Assembly: GCA_945870575.1 (NCBI GenBank)
Contig: CAMBSK010000004.1
Span: 1-64,000 of the forward strand
Direction of reading: 5' to 3'
Length of the DNA stretch: 64,000 nt
Source: Bordetella parapertussis
GTDB lineage: Bacteria; Pseudomonadota; Gammaproteobacteria; Burkholderiales; Burkholderiaceae_C
The notes beneath the pieces were generated by a model. That model searched no databases and was not told where the DNA came from. It worked only from the letters and a program-made list of their open reading frames with translations. Shown piece by piece: positions 47,774-58,152 of this stretch. The position numbers and the translations under genes were made by a program. How positions within the stretch are numbered: the first letter of the stretch is position 1; the number at the start of each line of letters is the position of its first letter.

Positions 47774-48220
47774 ACCCGGGTTGTCGCTGAGGGGAAAAGT
47801 GTTGTCAACACCGCCGTTCTTCTCGGACAAAAAAGCGAGTTTCACCCAGTGCCTCACCATGCGTTTGTGTTCGGCATTCAGCCTCATGAACTGACGCATC
47901 ATTTCGGTATCACACATGCCCATGCTCTGGGTTTGCGAGGGCTCGTTCAAAGGCATAGACGAGGTTTGCGGCCCGAACAACAGGTCATGCGGACTGATTT
48001 GCAACAGGTCGCTCAAGGTTTTGAGTTTGTCCTGCTTGGGAATGGATGCACCTATCATCCAGTTACGCGCCGCATGCGGCGTGATGCCATCTCCCCAATA
48101 GCGCATATTGAACGCATCGGCGAGCTGGGTGGCAGAGGACTTCAGGCCGGCTTCCTTCATGGCGTGGCGAAGCCGGGCGGCGAAGGCCTGTGATTCGGGG
48201 TTATGAATATGTTTTTTCAT
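47762..48220 (-). CDS. XRE-like transcriptional regulator
   Basis: A 152-residue protein whose first 90 residues form a lambda repressor-like domain: [27 protein letters not shown], then [25 protein letters not shown]. The rest (about 90-152) is helical, includes [18 protein letters not shown] and may mediate dimerisation. I start it at the ATG at 48220; upstream in-frame codons are not protein-like. Homologous regulators of this type occur in many Burkholderiales, but targets are not known to me. The 115-base gap to bdhA holds only AT-rich sequence. Confidence 0.82.
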   Translation of the reverse strand: MKKHIHNPESQAFAARLRHAMKEAGLKSSATQLADAFNMRYWGDGITPHAARNWMIGASIPKQDKLKTLSDLLQISPHDLLFGPQTSSMPLNEPSQTQSMGMCDTEMMRQFMRLNAEHKRMVRHWVKLAFLSEKNGGVDNTFPLSDNPGSVS

Positions 48221-48335
48221 GTGCTGAAAGATAAAACAGCACTGCACGTTTAGCAATAGATTAGCGCTTACTTTTTGATGAACTGAATAACAACCAAACA
48301 GGTATCCATCGTTTTGTTGATGGGGCTCACGGCAT

Positions 48336-49118
48336 TCATTGCGCCGTCCAACCGCCATCCATGTTCCAGGCAACACCGCGCACGTTATTGCCTGCGGTTG
48401 AACACAGGAACACCGCCAGTTGTCCGAGTTCTTCGGGCGTGGTGAATTGCATGGACGGTTCTTTTTCGCTGAGCAGCATGCGGGTCGCCTGTTCAACCGA
48501 CACGCTGGCAGACTGCGCTTTGGCGTCTACTTGTTTTTGCACCAAAGGCGTAAGTACCCAGCCCGGGCAAATCGCATTACAGGTGATGCCAGTGGTGGCT
48601 GTCTCAAGCGCCGTCACTTTGGTCAGACCGACAAGGCCGTGCTTGGCGGCGACGTAGGCGGATTTATCGGCAGACGCCACCAGGCCGTGCACCGAGGCAA
48701 TGTTCAAAATACGCCCCCAATTGTGCCGGCGCATGGCTGGCAGTACGTGACGGGTGGTGTGAAAAGCGCTGGACAAATTGATGGCGATCACGTCATCCCA
48801 TTTGTCGACCGGAAAATGATCAATAGGCGCCACGTGTTGAATACCGGCGTTGTTCACCAAAATATCTATCTGGCCCCAATGGCTGGATGCCATGTGCACC
48901 ATGTCTTCAATTTCAGCGGGACGGCGCATATCGGCAGCGTGGTAAAGCGTGTCAACGCTCAGTGCCTCAATGTCGGCACGCGCTTGATCAACGTCGCCAA
49001 AACCGTTGACAACAATACGCGCTCCGGCTTGCGCCAACTTCTTGGCAATACCCAGACCAATGCCGCTGGTGGAACCTGTGACCAAGGCTGTTTTGCCGTT
49101 CAAAAAACGATCTGCCAT
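48336..49118 (-). CDS. bdhA: D-3-hydroxybutyrate dehydrogenase (SDR family)
   Basis: Oxidises D-3-hydroxybutyrate, the monomer of polyhydroxybutyrate, to acetoacetate. The 260-residue SDR has TGSTSGIGLGIAKKLAQAG (residues about 15-33), the NAG motif in VNNAGIQHVAPI and the catalytic Ser-Tyr-Lys in NIASVHGLVASADKSAYVAAK. The HVAPIDHFPVDKWD and TPLVQKQVDAKAQ segments match the substrate loops of 3-hydroxybutyrate dehydrogenases. The presence of phaR at 51627 fits a PHB-using organism. Divergent from relA with 72 bases between the starts. Confidence 0.93.
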   Translation of the reverse strand: MADRFLNGKTALVTGSTSGIGLGIAKKLAQAGARIVVNGFGDVDQARADIEALSVDTLYHAADMRRPAEIEDMVHMASSHWGQIDILVNNAGIQHVAPIDHFPVDKWDDVIAINLSSAFHTTRHVLPAMRRHNWGRILNIASVHGLVASADKSAYVAAKHGLVGLTKVTALETATTGITCNAICPGWVLTPLVQKQVDAKAQSASVSVEQATRMLLSEKEPSMQFTTPEELGQLAVFLCSTAGNNVRGVAWNMDGGWTAQ

Positions 49119-49190
49119 GAAATTTCCCTATCCTTTAGGATGATGCATCGAGAGAGATTTTGCCCGAGTCCGTTGTACCGATTGTTTTCA

Positions 49191-51398
49191 ATGAAATCTT
49201 CTTCCCCTGTAACGACCATCAGCAGTCAGTTTGAATTAAACGGTATTGCTGATTCAGATTTGCACAACGCATGCGCCAAGGCCAGGCAGTTTGCCGAGCC
49301 CTTGTTAAGCGGCATGAAGCAAACCGGCGGCGAGCCTACGCTGGCGCATGCCGATGGCGTGGTGTCATTGCTAGCGGGTATAGGTGCGACCGGCGACATG
49401 CAGGCCGCTGCGTACCTGGCTTATTGCGCAGCAGTGCTGAACCAACCCGCCGATACGTTGACCGCCACTTTCGGCGACAGCTTGACGGGTCTGGCCATCT
49501 CCGCCAACAAATTGTTTCAACTGCAACAAGCCGCCAGAGAAACCAAATCCCAGACCCGTTCCTCGGTGGTGCAAATTGAAAATGTGCGGCGCATGTTGCT
49601 GGCGTTTTCAAAGGATTTACGGGTCGTCATGTTGTTGCTGGCCTCGCACCTGGTCAGCTTGCGCTTTGCCACGGCGCAAAAAATAAGCGGCTTTGAGCAG
49701 TTGTCGCAAGACGTGCTGCATATCTTTTCGCCGCTGGCCAACCGGCTCGGTATCTGGCAAATCAAATGGGAAATGGAAGACCTGGCGTTTCGATTGTTAG
49801 AGCCGCAGGTTTACAAGCAGGTCGCGGGTCTACTGGAGAAAAAACGCGCTGAACGCGAGCAGGAAATTGAACAACTCAGGCAGGAATTGCAAAAGATTCT
49901 GTTGGCTCAAGGCATACGCGCAGAAATTCAAGGCAGGCCGAAAAACATTTACAGCATTGTCAAAAAAATGCGCGGCAAGTCTTTGCAGTTTGAGCAAGTG
50001 CTGGATTTGCGCGCTATGCGCATCATTGTGAACAACGTGGAAGACTGTTACCGGTCGCTGGCCTTGGTGCATCAGCAGATGCAAGCCATAGACAATGAAT
50101 TTGACGATTACATCGTCAAACCCAAAGCCAATGGCTACCAGTCTTTACATACCGTTGTCAGCACAGACTATGGCCAAGTGTTTGAAATACAAATCCGTAC
50201 CCGCGCCATGCACGAGCATGCAGAGTTTGGCGTGGCGGCGCACTGGGCTTACAAGGAAGCCGGTACCAAAGGTTATGCCGGTGTTGCGGTACCGGCAGAG
50301 CAGGCCCAAAAAATGGCGGTGTTGCGTCAACTGCTGGCTTGGGAGCGGGAACTGAGTGCGGTTCAAGACCAGGACAATCAGTTGCCGCAACAAAGCGGTC
50401 AGGAAAAAATTTACGTGTTAACGCCTGAAGCCGCCATTGTGGAATTGCCGCAAGGAGCCACGCCGGTTGACTTTGCTTACACCTTGCATACCGAACTCGG
50501 TCACCGGTGCCGTGGCGCCAAACTCGATGGCGTGTTGGTGCCCTTGTCGACCCGCTTGCAAAACGGACAGACGGTAGAAATCACCACGGCGAAAGAAGGC
50601 GGGCCTTCGCGCGACTGGTTAAATACGGACTTGCAATTCATTGCCAGCCCCAGGGCCAAGGCCAAGGTCAGAGCCTGGTTCAATGCGCAGCAAGCCAATC
50701 AAACGATTTCGCGCGGACGCGAATTGATTGAAAAGCTGTTGCAAAGAGAAGGGCGGACAGCTTACAAATTAGAGGATCTTGCCAAAAAATTGGGCTTTGA
50801 ATCTGCGGCGCATTTGTTTGAGGTAGTCGGCAAGGATGAATATTCTTTGCGCAACATAGAAATGTTTTTGCGTCCGGTGGCGGCTCCACCTGCCGAGGAT
50901 GACAAACTGTTTCGCAAAGCTCAGCAACCTAAACCTTCGCAGCAGCACGGGGGCGTGCTGGTGGTCGGTATGGATTCGCTGCTCACGCAATTGGCTAAAT
51001 GCTGCCGTCCTGCGCCGCCTGACGATGTCCAGGGCTATGTCACCAAAGGAAAAGGTGTGAGCGTGCACCGTGCCAAGTGCGGCAATTTTCTACAGTTGCT
51101 GCAAAACAACCCTGACAGGGTGATTGAGGTTGCCTGGCACGGCAAGCTGAATGATCCGAGCGCAGAGCTTTACCTGGTCGATATACAAGTGCTTGCCGAT
51201 GACCGGCAGGGTTTGCTGCGTGACATATCCGAAGTTTTCGCCAGAGAAAAAATGAACGTGGTGGGCGTGAAAACCCAAACCATCAAAAATACTGCCTGGA
51301 TGACATTCACAGTGGAAGTCAATAACGCATCGGGCTTGAACAAGATGCTGTCAGCATTGAATGCGGTCAACGGGGTCAGATCCGCCAGACGGCATTGA
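49191..51398 (+). CDS. relA: GTP pyrophosphokinase, RelA type
   Basis: Makes (p)ppGpp when uncharged tRNA enters the ribosome. The 735-residue protein has a degenerate hydrolase region: no HD pair is seen in the helical segment after TLAHADGVVSLLAGIGATG. The synthetase domain has GRPKNIYSIVKKMRGKSL and, decisively, EFDDYIVKPKANGYQSLHT, with the EXDD motif of monofunctional RelA, not the RXKD of SpoT. TGS (IYVLTPEAAIVELPQGATPV), helical, zinc-finger (KCCRPAPPDD) and C-terminal ACT domains follow. ATG at 49191 is chosen; an in-frame ATG about 51 bases upstream is possible. Confidence 0.93.
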   Translation: MKSSSPVTTISSQFELNGIADSDLHNACAKARQFAEPLLSGMKQTGGEPTLAHADGVVSLLAGIGATGDMQAAAYLAYCAAVLNQPADTLTATFGDSLTGLAISANKLFQLQQAARETKSQTRSSVVQIENVRRMLLAFSKDLRVVMLLLASHLVSLRFATAQKISGFEQLSQDVLHIFSPLANRLGIWQIKWEMEDLAFRLLEPQVYKQVAGLLEKKRAEREQEIEQLRQELQKILLAQGIRAEIQGRPKNIYSIVKKMRGKSLQFEQVLDLRAMRIIVNNVEDCYRSLALVHQQMQAIDNEFDDYIVKPKANGYQSLHTVVSTDYGQVFEIQIRTRAMHEHAEFGVAAHWAYKEAGTKGYAGVAVPAEQAQKMAVLRQLLAWERELSAVQDQDNQLPQQSGQEKIYVLTPEAAIVELPQGATPVDFAYTLHTELGHRCRGAKLDGVLVPLSTRLQNGQTVEITTAKEGGPSRDWLNTDLQFIASPRAKAKVRAWFNAQQANQTISRGRELIEKLLQREGRTAYKLEDLAKKLGFESAAHLFEVVGKDEYSLRNIEMFLRPVAAPPAEDDKLFRKAQQPKPSQQHGGVLVVGMDSLLTQLAKCCRPAPPDDVQGYVTKGKGVSVHRAKCGNFLQLLQNNPDRVIEVAWHGKLNDPSAELYLVDIQVLADDRQGLLRDISEVFAREKMNVVGVKTQTIKNTAWMTFTVEVNNASGLNKMLSALNAVNGVRSARRH

Positions 51399-51451
51399 CC
51401 GCAATGGACCACAACCGGCGCGCATGTTTTCCAAGGCGCATTTGCGATGCT

Positions 51452-51459
51452 GATAGAAT
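51452..51459 (+). promoter_or_regulatory. Possible extended -10 promoter of tRNA-Val
   Basis: TGATAGAAT (51451-51459) gives an extended -10 element (TGn plus TAGAAT), 18 bases before the first base of the tRNA. The -35 region is poor, which extended -10 promoters tolerate. Confidence 0.42.
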
Positions 51460-51476
51460 AGTGTTTTCGGCAACGA

Positions 51477-51553
51477 AGGCGCGTAGCTCAGCTGGTTAGA
51501 GCACCACCTTGACATGGTGGGGGTCGTTGGTTCGAGTCCAATCGCGCCTACCA
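51477..51553 (+). tRNA. tRNA-Val (anticodon GAC)
   Basis: A 77-base tRNA. The acceptor stem AGGCGCG pairs with CGCGCCT; the D-arm is TAGCTCAGCTGGTTAGAGC; the anticodon arm has CACCACCTTGACATGGTGG with GAC at the loop centre; the variable loop is GGGTC; and the T-arm contains GTTCGAGTC. CCA is encoded at 51551-51553. It closely follows the E. coli valine tRNA plan. It lies between relA and phaR. Confidence 0.96.
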
Positions 51554-51626
51554 ATGCCTTAGTGGTAGGTCAATGTTTTCTTCTTGTCTTGAACCACTAT
51601 AGGCGTCATATTCTTTAGGACAACTC

Positions 51627-52166
51627 TTGTCACGTTCCAAAGACCCCAACACTAAGCAAGCCGGAAGCCAATCTCAGCCTCAGGATGCCTGCAGGTTGAT
51701 CAAAAAATACCCGAATCGCCGTCTTTACGACACCAGAACTTCAAGTTACATCACCTTGCAGGAAGTCAAGGCCATGGTGATTGACGCTGAAACCATCAAA
51801 GTGATCGACGCCAAATCCGAAGAAGATTTGACGCGCAGCATTTTTCTGCAAATCATTTTGGAAGAAGAGGCCGGCGGGCTGCCTCTGTTTTCTGAAGCCG
51901 CACTGGCCAATATGATCCGTTTTTACGGCCACGCCATGCAGCCATTCATGGGCAATTACCTGGAAAAGAATATCCAACAATTTCTCGATATGCAAGCGCA
52001 ACTGGCGCAACAGTCACAGCAGATGACGCCCGAGGTCTGGGCCCAGTTTCTGGCCAATCCGGCCGGTGGTCTGCCGACGTTGGTCGACAACTACACACAG
52101 CAGTCCAACCAGATGATGTTGCAATTACAGGAGCAGATGCTCAAGGCCATGGGATTAAAACGCTGA
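51627..52166 (+). CDS. phaR: Polyhydroxyalkanoate synthesis repressor PhaR
   Basis: Represses phasin and PHB genes and is titrated by PHB granules. The 179-residue protein contains the DNA-binding PHB_acc_N motif [20 protein letters not shown] (about residues 23-42), then [34 protein letters not shown] sequence, and a Gln-rich C-terminus ([24 protein letters not shown]). It starts with a TTG at 51627, 8 bases after AGGA. Its stop codon overlaps the rimO ATG by one base. With bdhA nearby it indicates a polyhydroxybutyrate-accumulating organism. Confidence 0.95.
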   Translation: MSRSKDPNTKQAGSQSQPQDACRLIKKYPNRRLYDTRTSSYITLQEVKAMVIDAETIKVIDAKSEEDLTRSIFLQIILEEEAGGLPLFSEAALANMIRFYGHAMQPFMGNYLEKNIQQFLDMQAQLAQQSQQMTPEVWAQFLANPAGGLPTLVDNYTQQSNQMMLQLQEQMLKAMGLKR

Positions 52167-53527
52167 TGTCTACACCACCTAAAGTCGGCTTCGTCAGCCT
52201 CGGTTGCCCCAAGGCATTGACCGACTCTGAATTGATTCTGACCCGCTTGAGCGCCGAAGGCTACGCCACTTCGAAAACCTTTGCTGGTGCTGATCTGGTG
52301 ATCGTCAACACCTGCGGTTTCATTGACGATGCGGTCAAAGAAAGTCTTGACACTATCAGCGAGGCTTTGGCGGAAAACGGCAAAGTCATCGTCACCGGTT
52401 GTCTGGGCGCCAAAAACAATGCAGAGGGCGGTAACCTGGTCAAGACCCTGCACCCCAGCGTGCTCGCCGTCACCGGCCCGCATGCCACCCACGAGGTCAT
52501 GGAGGCAGTGCATTTGCATTTGCCCAAGCCACATGATCCTTTTTCAGACCTGGTGCCGGCTGCCGGCATCAAGCTGACGCCCAAGCATTACGCGTATTTG
52601 AAAATCAGCGAAGGCTGTAACCACCGCTGCTCGTTTTGCATCATTCCATCTATGCGTGGTGACCTGGTGTCTCGCCCGGTCGGTGATGTGTTGAATGAAG
52701 CCAAGGCTTTGTTTGAGTCAGGCGTGCGTGAATTGCTGGTCATCAGCCAGGACACTTCGGCCTATGGTGTAGACATCAAATACCAGACCGGTTTTTTCAA
52801 TGGCAGACCAGTCAAATCTCGTTTGTTTGAATTGGTGCAAGCCCTGGCCGAACTTGCCGAGCCTTTCGGCGCCTGGGTGCGCTTGCATTACGTCTATCCT
52901 TATCCGAGTGTGGATGAGATTCTTCCTTTGATGGCTTCTGGCCGCATCCTGCCGTACTTGGATGTGCCTTTTCAGCACAGCCACCCCGATGTGCTCAAGC
53001 GCATGAAGCGTCCGGCCAGCGGTGAGAAAAACTTGGAGCGCATAGAGGCCTGGCGCAAGATTTGTCCGCAACTGGTGATTCGCAGCACTTTCATTGCAGG
53101 CTTTCCCGGCGAAACCGAGCAGGAGTTTGAGCATTTGCTGCAATTCATGCGTGAAGCCGAGATTGACCATGCGGGCTGTTTTGCTTACAGCCCTGTCGAC
53201 GGCGCGACCGCCAATCAATTGCCAGGCATGTTGACTAAGGAAGTGCGCGAAGACAGGCGCTCCAGGTTCATGGCGGTGGCTGAAGAAGTATCCACAGAAA
53301 AATTAAAAGGTTACGTCGGCTCGACCATGCAAGTGCTGGTCGACAGCGCGAAAGCCATGGGTCGTCAAGGCGGTGTGGGACGCAGCTTCAGGGATGCGCC
53401 CGAAATTGACGGATTGGTGCACATGGTGGCACCTGAGAAAGTAAGTAAAAGTTACCGTGCCGGTGAATTCACTAAAGTCAAAATCCTCGGAACACAAGGA
53501 CATGATTTGATTGGATTGCCGGTTTGA
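52166..53527 (+). CDS. rimO: Ribosomal protein uS12 methylthiotransferase RimO
   Basis: Adds a methylthio group to Asp89 of ribosomal protein S12. The 453-residue protein has the three cluster Cys of the UPF0004 domain ([30 protein letters not shown]), the radical SAM Cys in [20 protein letters not shown] (about residue 150), and a C-terminal TRAM domain. The N-terminal phrase [13 protein letters not shown] is diagnostic for RimO rather than MiaB. Coupled to phaR by a 1-base overlap. The 40-base gap after it leads to the tRNA-Leu gene on the other strand. Confidence 0.97.
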   Translation: MSTPPKVGFVSLGCPKALTDSELILTRLSAEGYATSKTFAGADLVIVNTCGFIDDAVKESLDTISEALAENGKVIVTGCLGAKNNAEGGNLVKTLHPSVLAVTGPHATHEVMEAVHLHLPKPHDPFSDLVPAAGIKLTPKHYAYLKISEGCNHRCSFCIIPSMRGDLVSRPVGDVLNEAKALFESGVRELLVISQDTSAYGVDIKYQTGFFNGRPVKSRLFELVQALAELAEPFGAWVRLHYVYPYPSVDEILPLMASGRILPYLDVPFQHSHPDVLKRMKRPASGEKNLERIEAWRKICPQLVIRSTFIAGFPGETEQEFEHLLQFMREAEIDHAGCFAYSPVDGATANQLPGMLTKEVREDRRSRFMAVAEEVSTEKLKGYVGSTMQVLVDSAKAMGRQGGVGRSFRDAPEIDGLVHMVAPEKVSKSYRAGEFTKVKILGTQGHDLIGLPV

Positions 53528-53567
53528 CATGTGTAAACCGGTGTGGTGGTTCGTTGGTCGGTAAGAT

Positions 53568-53652
<85 letters not shown>

Positions 53653-53674
53653 CTTCAGGAAAGCAGAGGATCAT

Positions 53675-55945
53675 ATCAAAAAAAGCACCCCAAATACCGT
53701 CGGACCCCTTGAAGAATTCAAAGGCGTCGTAGAAGGTCATCGCGACGGCCATGGTTTTGTCATCCGCGATGACGGTCAATCCAATGTGTATTTGCCTCCT
53801 AACGAGATGCGCGCCGTGTTGCATCGCGACTGCGTGATTGCACGCGTCACTCGAACCGACAAAAAGGGCAGACCCGAAGGTCGCATTCTCGAAATCACTG
53901 AAAGACCGGCGCATCCCATCATCGGACGCTTGTTGCAGGAAAGCGGTGTTTGGCTGGTCGCGCCTGAAGATAGGCGTTACGGTCAGGACATTTTGGTTCC
54001 CAAAACAGCCACCGGTAAAGCGCTGGTCGGTCAAGTGGTGGTGGTCGAGTTGACAGAACCACCAAGTTTGTACGGTCAACCTGTGGGACGTGTGCAAGAA
54101 GTGTTGGGCGAGATGGACGACCCCGGCATGGAGATTGAAATTGCGGTGCGCAAATACGGCGTGCCTCACCGTTTTTCCGAGTCCTGTTTGAAACAAGCCG
54201 AAGGATTGCCGGACAAGGTCACCGTCAAAGACGCGCAGCACCGTGTCGATTTGACCGATGTCGCCTTTGTCACCATAGACGGCGAAGACGCACGTGATTT
54301 TGACGACGCGGTGTATTGCGAACCGCTCACCGACAAGTCGCAACCCGGCTGGCGCTTGCTGGTGGCCATCGCTGATGTCGGGCATTACGTGGATACCGGC
54401 AGCCCCATCGATATCGACGCCTACGACCGCGCCACCAGCGTGTATTTCCCGCGCCGCGTCATTCCTATGCTGCCGGAAAAATTATCTAACGGCTTGTGCT
54501 CACTCAATCCCCATGTGGATCGTTTGTGCATGGTCTGCGACATGATGATTGGTATGGATGGCGAAGTATTTGCCTACCAGTTTTACGAAGCTGTTATGCA
54601 CAGCCATGCGCGTTTCACCTACACCGATGTCGCCGCTGTTTTGTCCAACACACGCGGTCCGCAAGCACTCAAGCACAAGGCGCGTGTGAATGACTTGCTC
54701 AATTTGCACGATGTCTACCGGGCCTTGCTCAAGTCGCGTCAAAAGCGAGGCGCCGTGGATTTTGAAACCACTGAAACACAAATTGTTTGCGATGAAAGCG
54801 GAAGAATTGAAAAAATTGTTCCGCGCATACGCAACGAAGCGCACCGTTTGATTGAAGAGGCCATGCTGGCCGCCAACGTTTGCAGCGCCGACTACATCAT
54901 GAACAGCAAACACGCTTCGCTGTTTCGGGTGCACGAGGGACCGACGCCGGAAAAAATTGAAATATTGCGCAATTACCTGAAAGCCATAGGCGTTGGCATG
55001 CAAATCGGCGAATCGCCTAAGCCCGAACATTTTCAGACGATTGCCAACGCCACCAAAGATCGCGTGGATGCGCAGCAAATCCACAGCATGTTGCTGCGTT
55101 CCATGCAACAGGCGATTTACACGCCTATCAACAGCGGTCATTTCGGTCTGGCTTTTGAGGCCTATACCCACTTCACCAGTCCTATCCGGCGCTACCCGGA
55201 TTTGCTGGTGCACCGTGTCATCAAGTCCATCCTGCATGGCAAACGCTATCAATTGCCGGCCTTGCCAACGCCCGGTGAGGCGCACGCCAAACTCGCCAGA
55301 AGACTGGCCACCCAGGCGGCCAAATCATCCAAGCCTTCAGCGCAAGCGAATATGAAACATTCGCCCGAGTTGCAGTCCTGGCAGGCGGCCGGCCTGCATT
55401 GCAGCGCCAACGAGCGTCGCGCCGATGAAGCCAGCCGAGATGTCGAGGCATGGTTGAAATGCCAGTACATGCGCGAGCACCTGGGTGAAGATTTCAGCGG
55501 CACTGTGTCTGCTGTCACCACCTTCGGCGTGTTTGTCACGCTTGACGCCATGTATGTCGAAGGTCTGGTGCACATCACTGAGTTGGGCGGCGATTATTTC
55601 CGTTTCGATGAAGCCAGGCAGGAGTTGCGCGGCGAGCGCACTGGGATTCGCTACGCCATCGGCGCGCGCGTTCGGGTACAGGTCAGTCGTGTCGATCTGG
55701 ACGGGCGCAAAATTGATTTCCGCTGGGTACAAGATGATCTGATGGATGGTGCAGCGTCGGTTGCGCGCAAAGCCAAAACACAGCCGCAAGCTGTGGCCGG
55801 AAAAATATCAGGTAAAACCGGGGCAAGCGGCGCAAAGAAAACCACCGATTCCAAGCGCGGTTCCAAAAAACCCTTCGGCAAAGCGGCGAAAAAATCGCCT
55901 ACTGCTTCACAACCAACCAAAAAAAGCGCGAAAAAACGAGCTTGA
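53675..55945 (+). CDS. rnr: Ribonuclease R
   Basis: 3'-to-5' exoribonuclease for structured RNA. About 756 residues: cold-shock/OB domains at the N-terminus (FKGVVEGHRDGHGFVIRDDG), the RNB catalytic domain with VTIDGEDARDFDDAVYCEP (Asp cluster) and NSGHFGLAFEAYTHFTSPIRRYPD, an S1 domain (FSGTVSAVTTFGVFVTL) and a Lys-rich tail. No ATG, GTG or TTG exists in frame between the tRNA-Leu gene and the conserved sequence; the first in-frame Met is at about residue 40. GAGGA lies 4 bases before an ATC at 53675, which I take as a tentative start. A usual N-terminal HTH domain seems absent. Start position uncertain. Confidence 0.88.
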   Translation: MKKSTPNTVGPLEEFKGVVEGHRDGHGFVIRDDGQSNVYLPPNEMRAVLHRDCVIARVTRTDKKGRPEGRILEITERPAHPIIGRLLQESGVWLVAPEDRRYGQDILVPKTATGKALVGQVVVVELTEPPSLYGQPVGRVQEVLGEMDDPGMEIEIAVRKYGVPHRFSESCLKQAEGLPDKVTVKDAQHRVDLTDVAFVTIDGEDARDFDDAVYCEPLTDKSQPGWRLLVAIADVGHYVDTGSPIDIDAYDRATSVYFPRRVIPMLPEKLSNGLCSLNPHVDRLCMVCDMMIGMDGEVFAYQFYEAVMHSHARFTYTDVAAVLSNTRGPQALKHKARVNDLLNLHDVYRALLKSRQKRGAVDFETTETQIVCDESGRIEKIVPRIRNEAHRLIEEAMLAANVCSADYIMNSKHASLFRVHEGPTPEKIEILRNYLKAIGVGMQIGESPKPEHFQTIANATKDRVDAQQIHSMLLRSMQQAIYTPINSGHFGLAFEAYTHFTSPIRRYPDLLVHRVIKSILHGKRYQLPALPTPGEAHAKLARRLATQAAKSSKPSAQANMKHSPELQSWQAAGLHCSANERRADEASRDVEAWLKCQYMREHLGEDFSGTVSAVTTFGVFVTLDAMYVEGLVHITELGGDYFRFDEARQELRGERTGIRYAIGARVRVQVSRVDLDGRKIDFRWVQDDLMDGAASVARKAKTQPQAVAGKISGKTGASGAKKTTDSKRGSKKPFGKAAKKSPTASQPTKKSAKKRA

Positions 55946-55963
55946 TTTTTCAGGAGAAACAAC

Positions 55964-56716
55964 ATGAGTCAGCAAAAAATCGCGATTGTCACAGGCGCAG
56001 GTACCGGTGTAGGCAAAGCGGCAGCCATTGCATTGGCGGGTGCTGGCTGGAAGGTGGTACTTGCCGGTCGTCGTCAGCAGCCCTTGGATGAGCTTGCTCA
56101 CAGCCTCGGTCAAGCCGGTAGCAGCCTGGTGGTGCCTACCGATGTGGCCAACCCGGATTCTGTGGCCGCTATGTTTGCCACGACGGTGAAAACCTGCGGC
56201 CGCGTAGATTTGTTGTTCAATAACGCCGGTGTCAGCGCGCCAGGCGTGCCTTTGGACGAACTCAGCATTGAGCAATGGCGCAATGTGGTCGACATCAACT
56301 TGAACGGTATGTTTTATTGCTTGCAGCAGGCTTTCAAGGCCATGAAATCGCAGGATCCTATGGGCGGGCGCATCATCAACAACGGTTCTATTTCAGCTTA
56401 TGCGCCGCGCCCTAATTCGATTGCCTACACAGCGACCAAGCATGCTGTGACCGGTTTGACAAAAACGGCTGCCTTGGACGGACGCAAGTTCAATATCGCC
56501 GTGGGTCAAATTGACATCGGCAATGCCGGTACTGAAATGGCAGCCAAGATGGCGCTGGGTGTGCCTCAGGCGAATGGCGAAATCAAGGCAGAACCTTTGA
56601 TGGACGTTTCACATGTCGGTGAATCTGTGTTGTACATGGCCAGCTTGCCCGCAAGTGCCAATGTGTTGTTTCACACCGTGATGGCCACCAACATGCCATT
56701 CGTCGGCAGAGGTTAA
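55964..56716 (+). CDS. Short-chain dehydrogenase/reductase
   Basis: A 250-residue classical SDR. It has the cofactor motif [20 protein letters not shown] (residues about 10-29), the NAG motif [12 protein letters not shown] (about 86), and the catalytic Ser-Tyr-Lys in [21 protein letters not shown] (about 137-157). An Arg-Arg pair (GRRQQPL) after strand 2 suggests NADP. Substrate unknown. AGGAGAAAC precedes the ATG at 55964. It lies 18 bases after rnr and overlaps the convergent oxidoreductase gene by 4 bases. Confidence 0.9.
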   Translation: MSQQKIAIVTGAGTGVGKAAAIALAGAGWKVVLAGRRQQPLDELAHSLGQAGSSLVVPTDVANPDSVAAMFATTVKTCGRVDLLFNNAGVSAPGVPLDELSIEQWRNVVDINLNGMFYCLQQAFKAMKSQDPMGGRIINNGSISAYAPRPNSIAYTATKHAVTGLTKTAALDGRKFNIAVGQIDIGNAGTEMAAKMALGVPQANGEIKAEPLMDVSHVGESVLYMASLPASANVLFHTVMATNMPFVGRG

Positions 56717-57951
56717 AAGCGCTCTATACCAAGACCTTTGAGGTCGATTTCGCAGTCTCTGCCTGACACCATGTCGGCGATGGCGCGGGCGCTGCCGCTG
56801 CTGCAAGCCCAGCCGTGGTTACCGTGTCCGGTGTTGAGCCAAACACCGGGTACGCCGCTGAGTCCTAGTACAGGAACGCCATCGCTCATCACATCCCGCG
56901 TACCACGCCAGACTTGAACGTTGTCCTGCGTTTTGGCGGCACCGGCAAACCAATCGTTCAAGACTTTGTAAAGCAAGTCGGTGTTTTTTTCTGAGTGTTG
57001 CCTGGACGCGCCGATTTCACACATACCGCTGACACGTATGCGTTGTCCCGAGCGTGCAATAGCGACCTGGTGTTTAGCGTCGATTACGCCGCAAGACGGC
57101 GCATCCATTTCCTCGCGCAAAGCTGCGCTCAGTGAATAGCCGTGTACAGCCAGAACCGGCAGTTGTATGCCGAGTTTTTGAACAAGTGCTTTGCTGTGAA
57201 TACCAGCGCAGACAACCACATGGTTAAACAAGGTTGACTCTTTGTCGGCGAAGTTAAGCAGAGTTGGTTTGGAGACTGAAAGAGGCAACACTTCATGGCC
57301 TGTCTTGAACAACACGCCGAGTTGTTCGGCTTCCTGCTTGGCCAGAATGGTGAACTGACGGCAATTGGCCACGGCATCGTGTGGAAAGCAAACAGAGCCC
57401 CATAACTGTGTTTCTGTAGACAGCGCCGGCTCCAATGCCTGTGTGTCTGCGGCGCTCAGTGTTTTGTAAAGAATGCCTGCGTCTTTAAGCAGCGACAGTT
57501 GTAATTCGACTTCTTCAAAATCCGATTCACTGCGGCACAACAGCAAAGAACCCGGGCTGTTTTCATAAGTCAAACCGTATTGTTCGGTGACGCCTTTGAA
57601 CACCTCTTGGCTGTAAAAAGCAAGGCGTTGCAAAGAGGCTAGCTTCAAATCTGCTTCAGGATGTCGGCAGGCAAGTAACCATTGCCAGACCCAGCCGCCT
57701 GGAAACTGCAACAAGCCGTTGACGTGAATGCCGCTTTCACCCGTGAGCCATTTTTTGAATTGGCGGGAAAACATGCCGGGCGTCGTCCACGAGTTCACCA
57801 GACCTGGGCCCATGAAGCCCGAGGCGGCAAAGCTGGCTTGCTGGGCAATGCCCGAACCTTTTTCGTAAACCACGACTTCATGTCCGTGGGAAACCAGTTC
57901 GAGCGCGGTGGTCACGCCGATAACGCCTGCTCCGATGACGGCAATTTTCAT
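56713..57951 (-). CDS. dadA: FAD-dependent D-amino acid dehydrogenase-like oxidoreductase
   Basis: A 412-residue DAO-family flavoprotein. The N-terminal FAD motif is [25 protein letters not shown] (residues about 5-29, GxGxxG with terminal Glu). The mid region has [16 protein letters not shown] and the C-terminus [27 protein letters not shown], both typical of DadA, which deaminates D-amino acids such as D-alanine and passes electrons to quinones. The gene name rests on these blocks; a related oxidase is possible. It is transcribed away from rpsB, with a 201-base gap between the starts. Confidence 0.86.
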   Translation of the reverse strand: MKIAVIGAGVIGVTTALELVSHGHEVVVYEKGSGIAQQASFAASGFMGPGLVNSWTTPGMFSRQFKKWLTGESGIHVNGLLQFPGGWVWQWLLACRHPEADLKLASLQRLAFYSQEVFKGVTEQYGLTYENSPGSLLLCRSESDFEEVELQLSLLKDAGILYKTLSAADTQALEPALSTETQLWGSVCFPHDAVANCRQFTILAKQEAEQLGVLFKTGHEVLPLSVSKPTLLNFADKESTLFNHVVVCAGIHSKALVQKLGIQLPVLAVHGYSLSAALREEMDAPSCGVIDAKHQVAIARSGQRIRVSGMCEIGASRQHSEKNTDLLYKVLNDWFAGAAKTQDNVQVWRGTRDVMSDGVPVLGLSGVPGVWLNTGHGNHGWACSSGSARAIADMVSGRDCEIDLKGLGIERF

Positions 57952-58000
57952 AGATTTAGACCAAAGTTACCAATTCGCCGCAGGAGAGGGGGTGAAGATA

Positions 58001-58009
58001 TGTTAAAAT
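58001..58009 (+). promoter_or_regulatory. Extended -10 promoter of the rpsB cluster
   Basis: TGTTAAAAT is a good extended -10 element (TGn plus TAAAAT). No good -35 is visible. It leaves a leader of about 135 bases before rpsB, long enough for an S2-binding autoregulatory structure; the leader contains short inverted repeats, but I cannot confirm a known rpsB leader fold. Confidence 0.5.
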
Positions 58010-58152
58010 ACTTTGGCTTTGCGGTGATCAAATGGTTTGATCTTCTCAAGCAAATCCCAAACCGGTTCAATAAAGGTGTTGCCAGTCGACAGTTCATCCT
58101 GTCATTCTAGCGATGGCGAACCGGCTTTTAGACTCAACCTTTGGAGTAATTT

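Noticed and set aside
48420..49190. In-frame extension of relA by some 257 codons upstream
   Set aside because: This stretch is antisense to bdhA and does not resemble RelA; the conserved protein starts near 49191.
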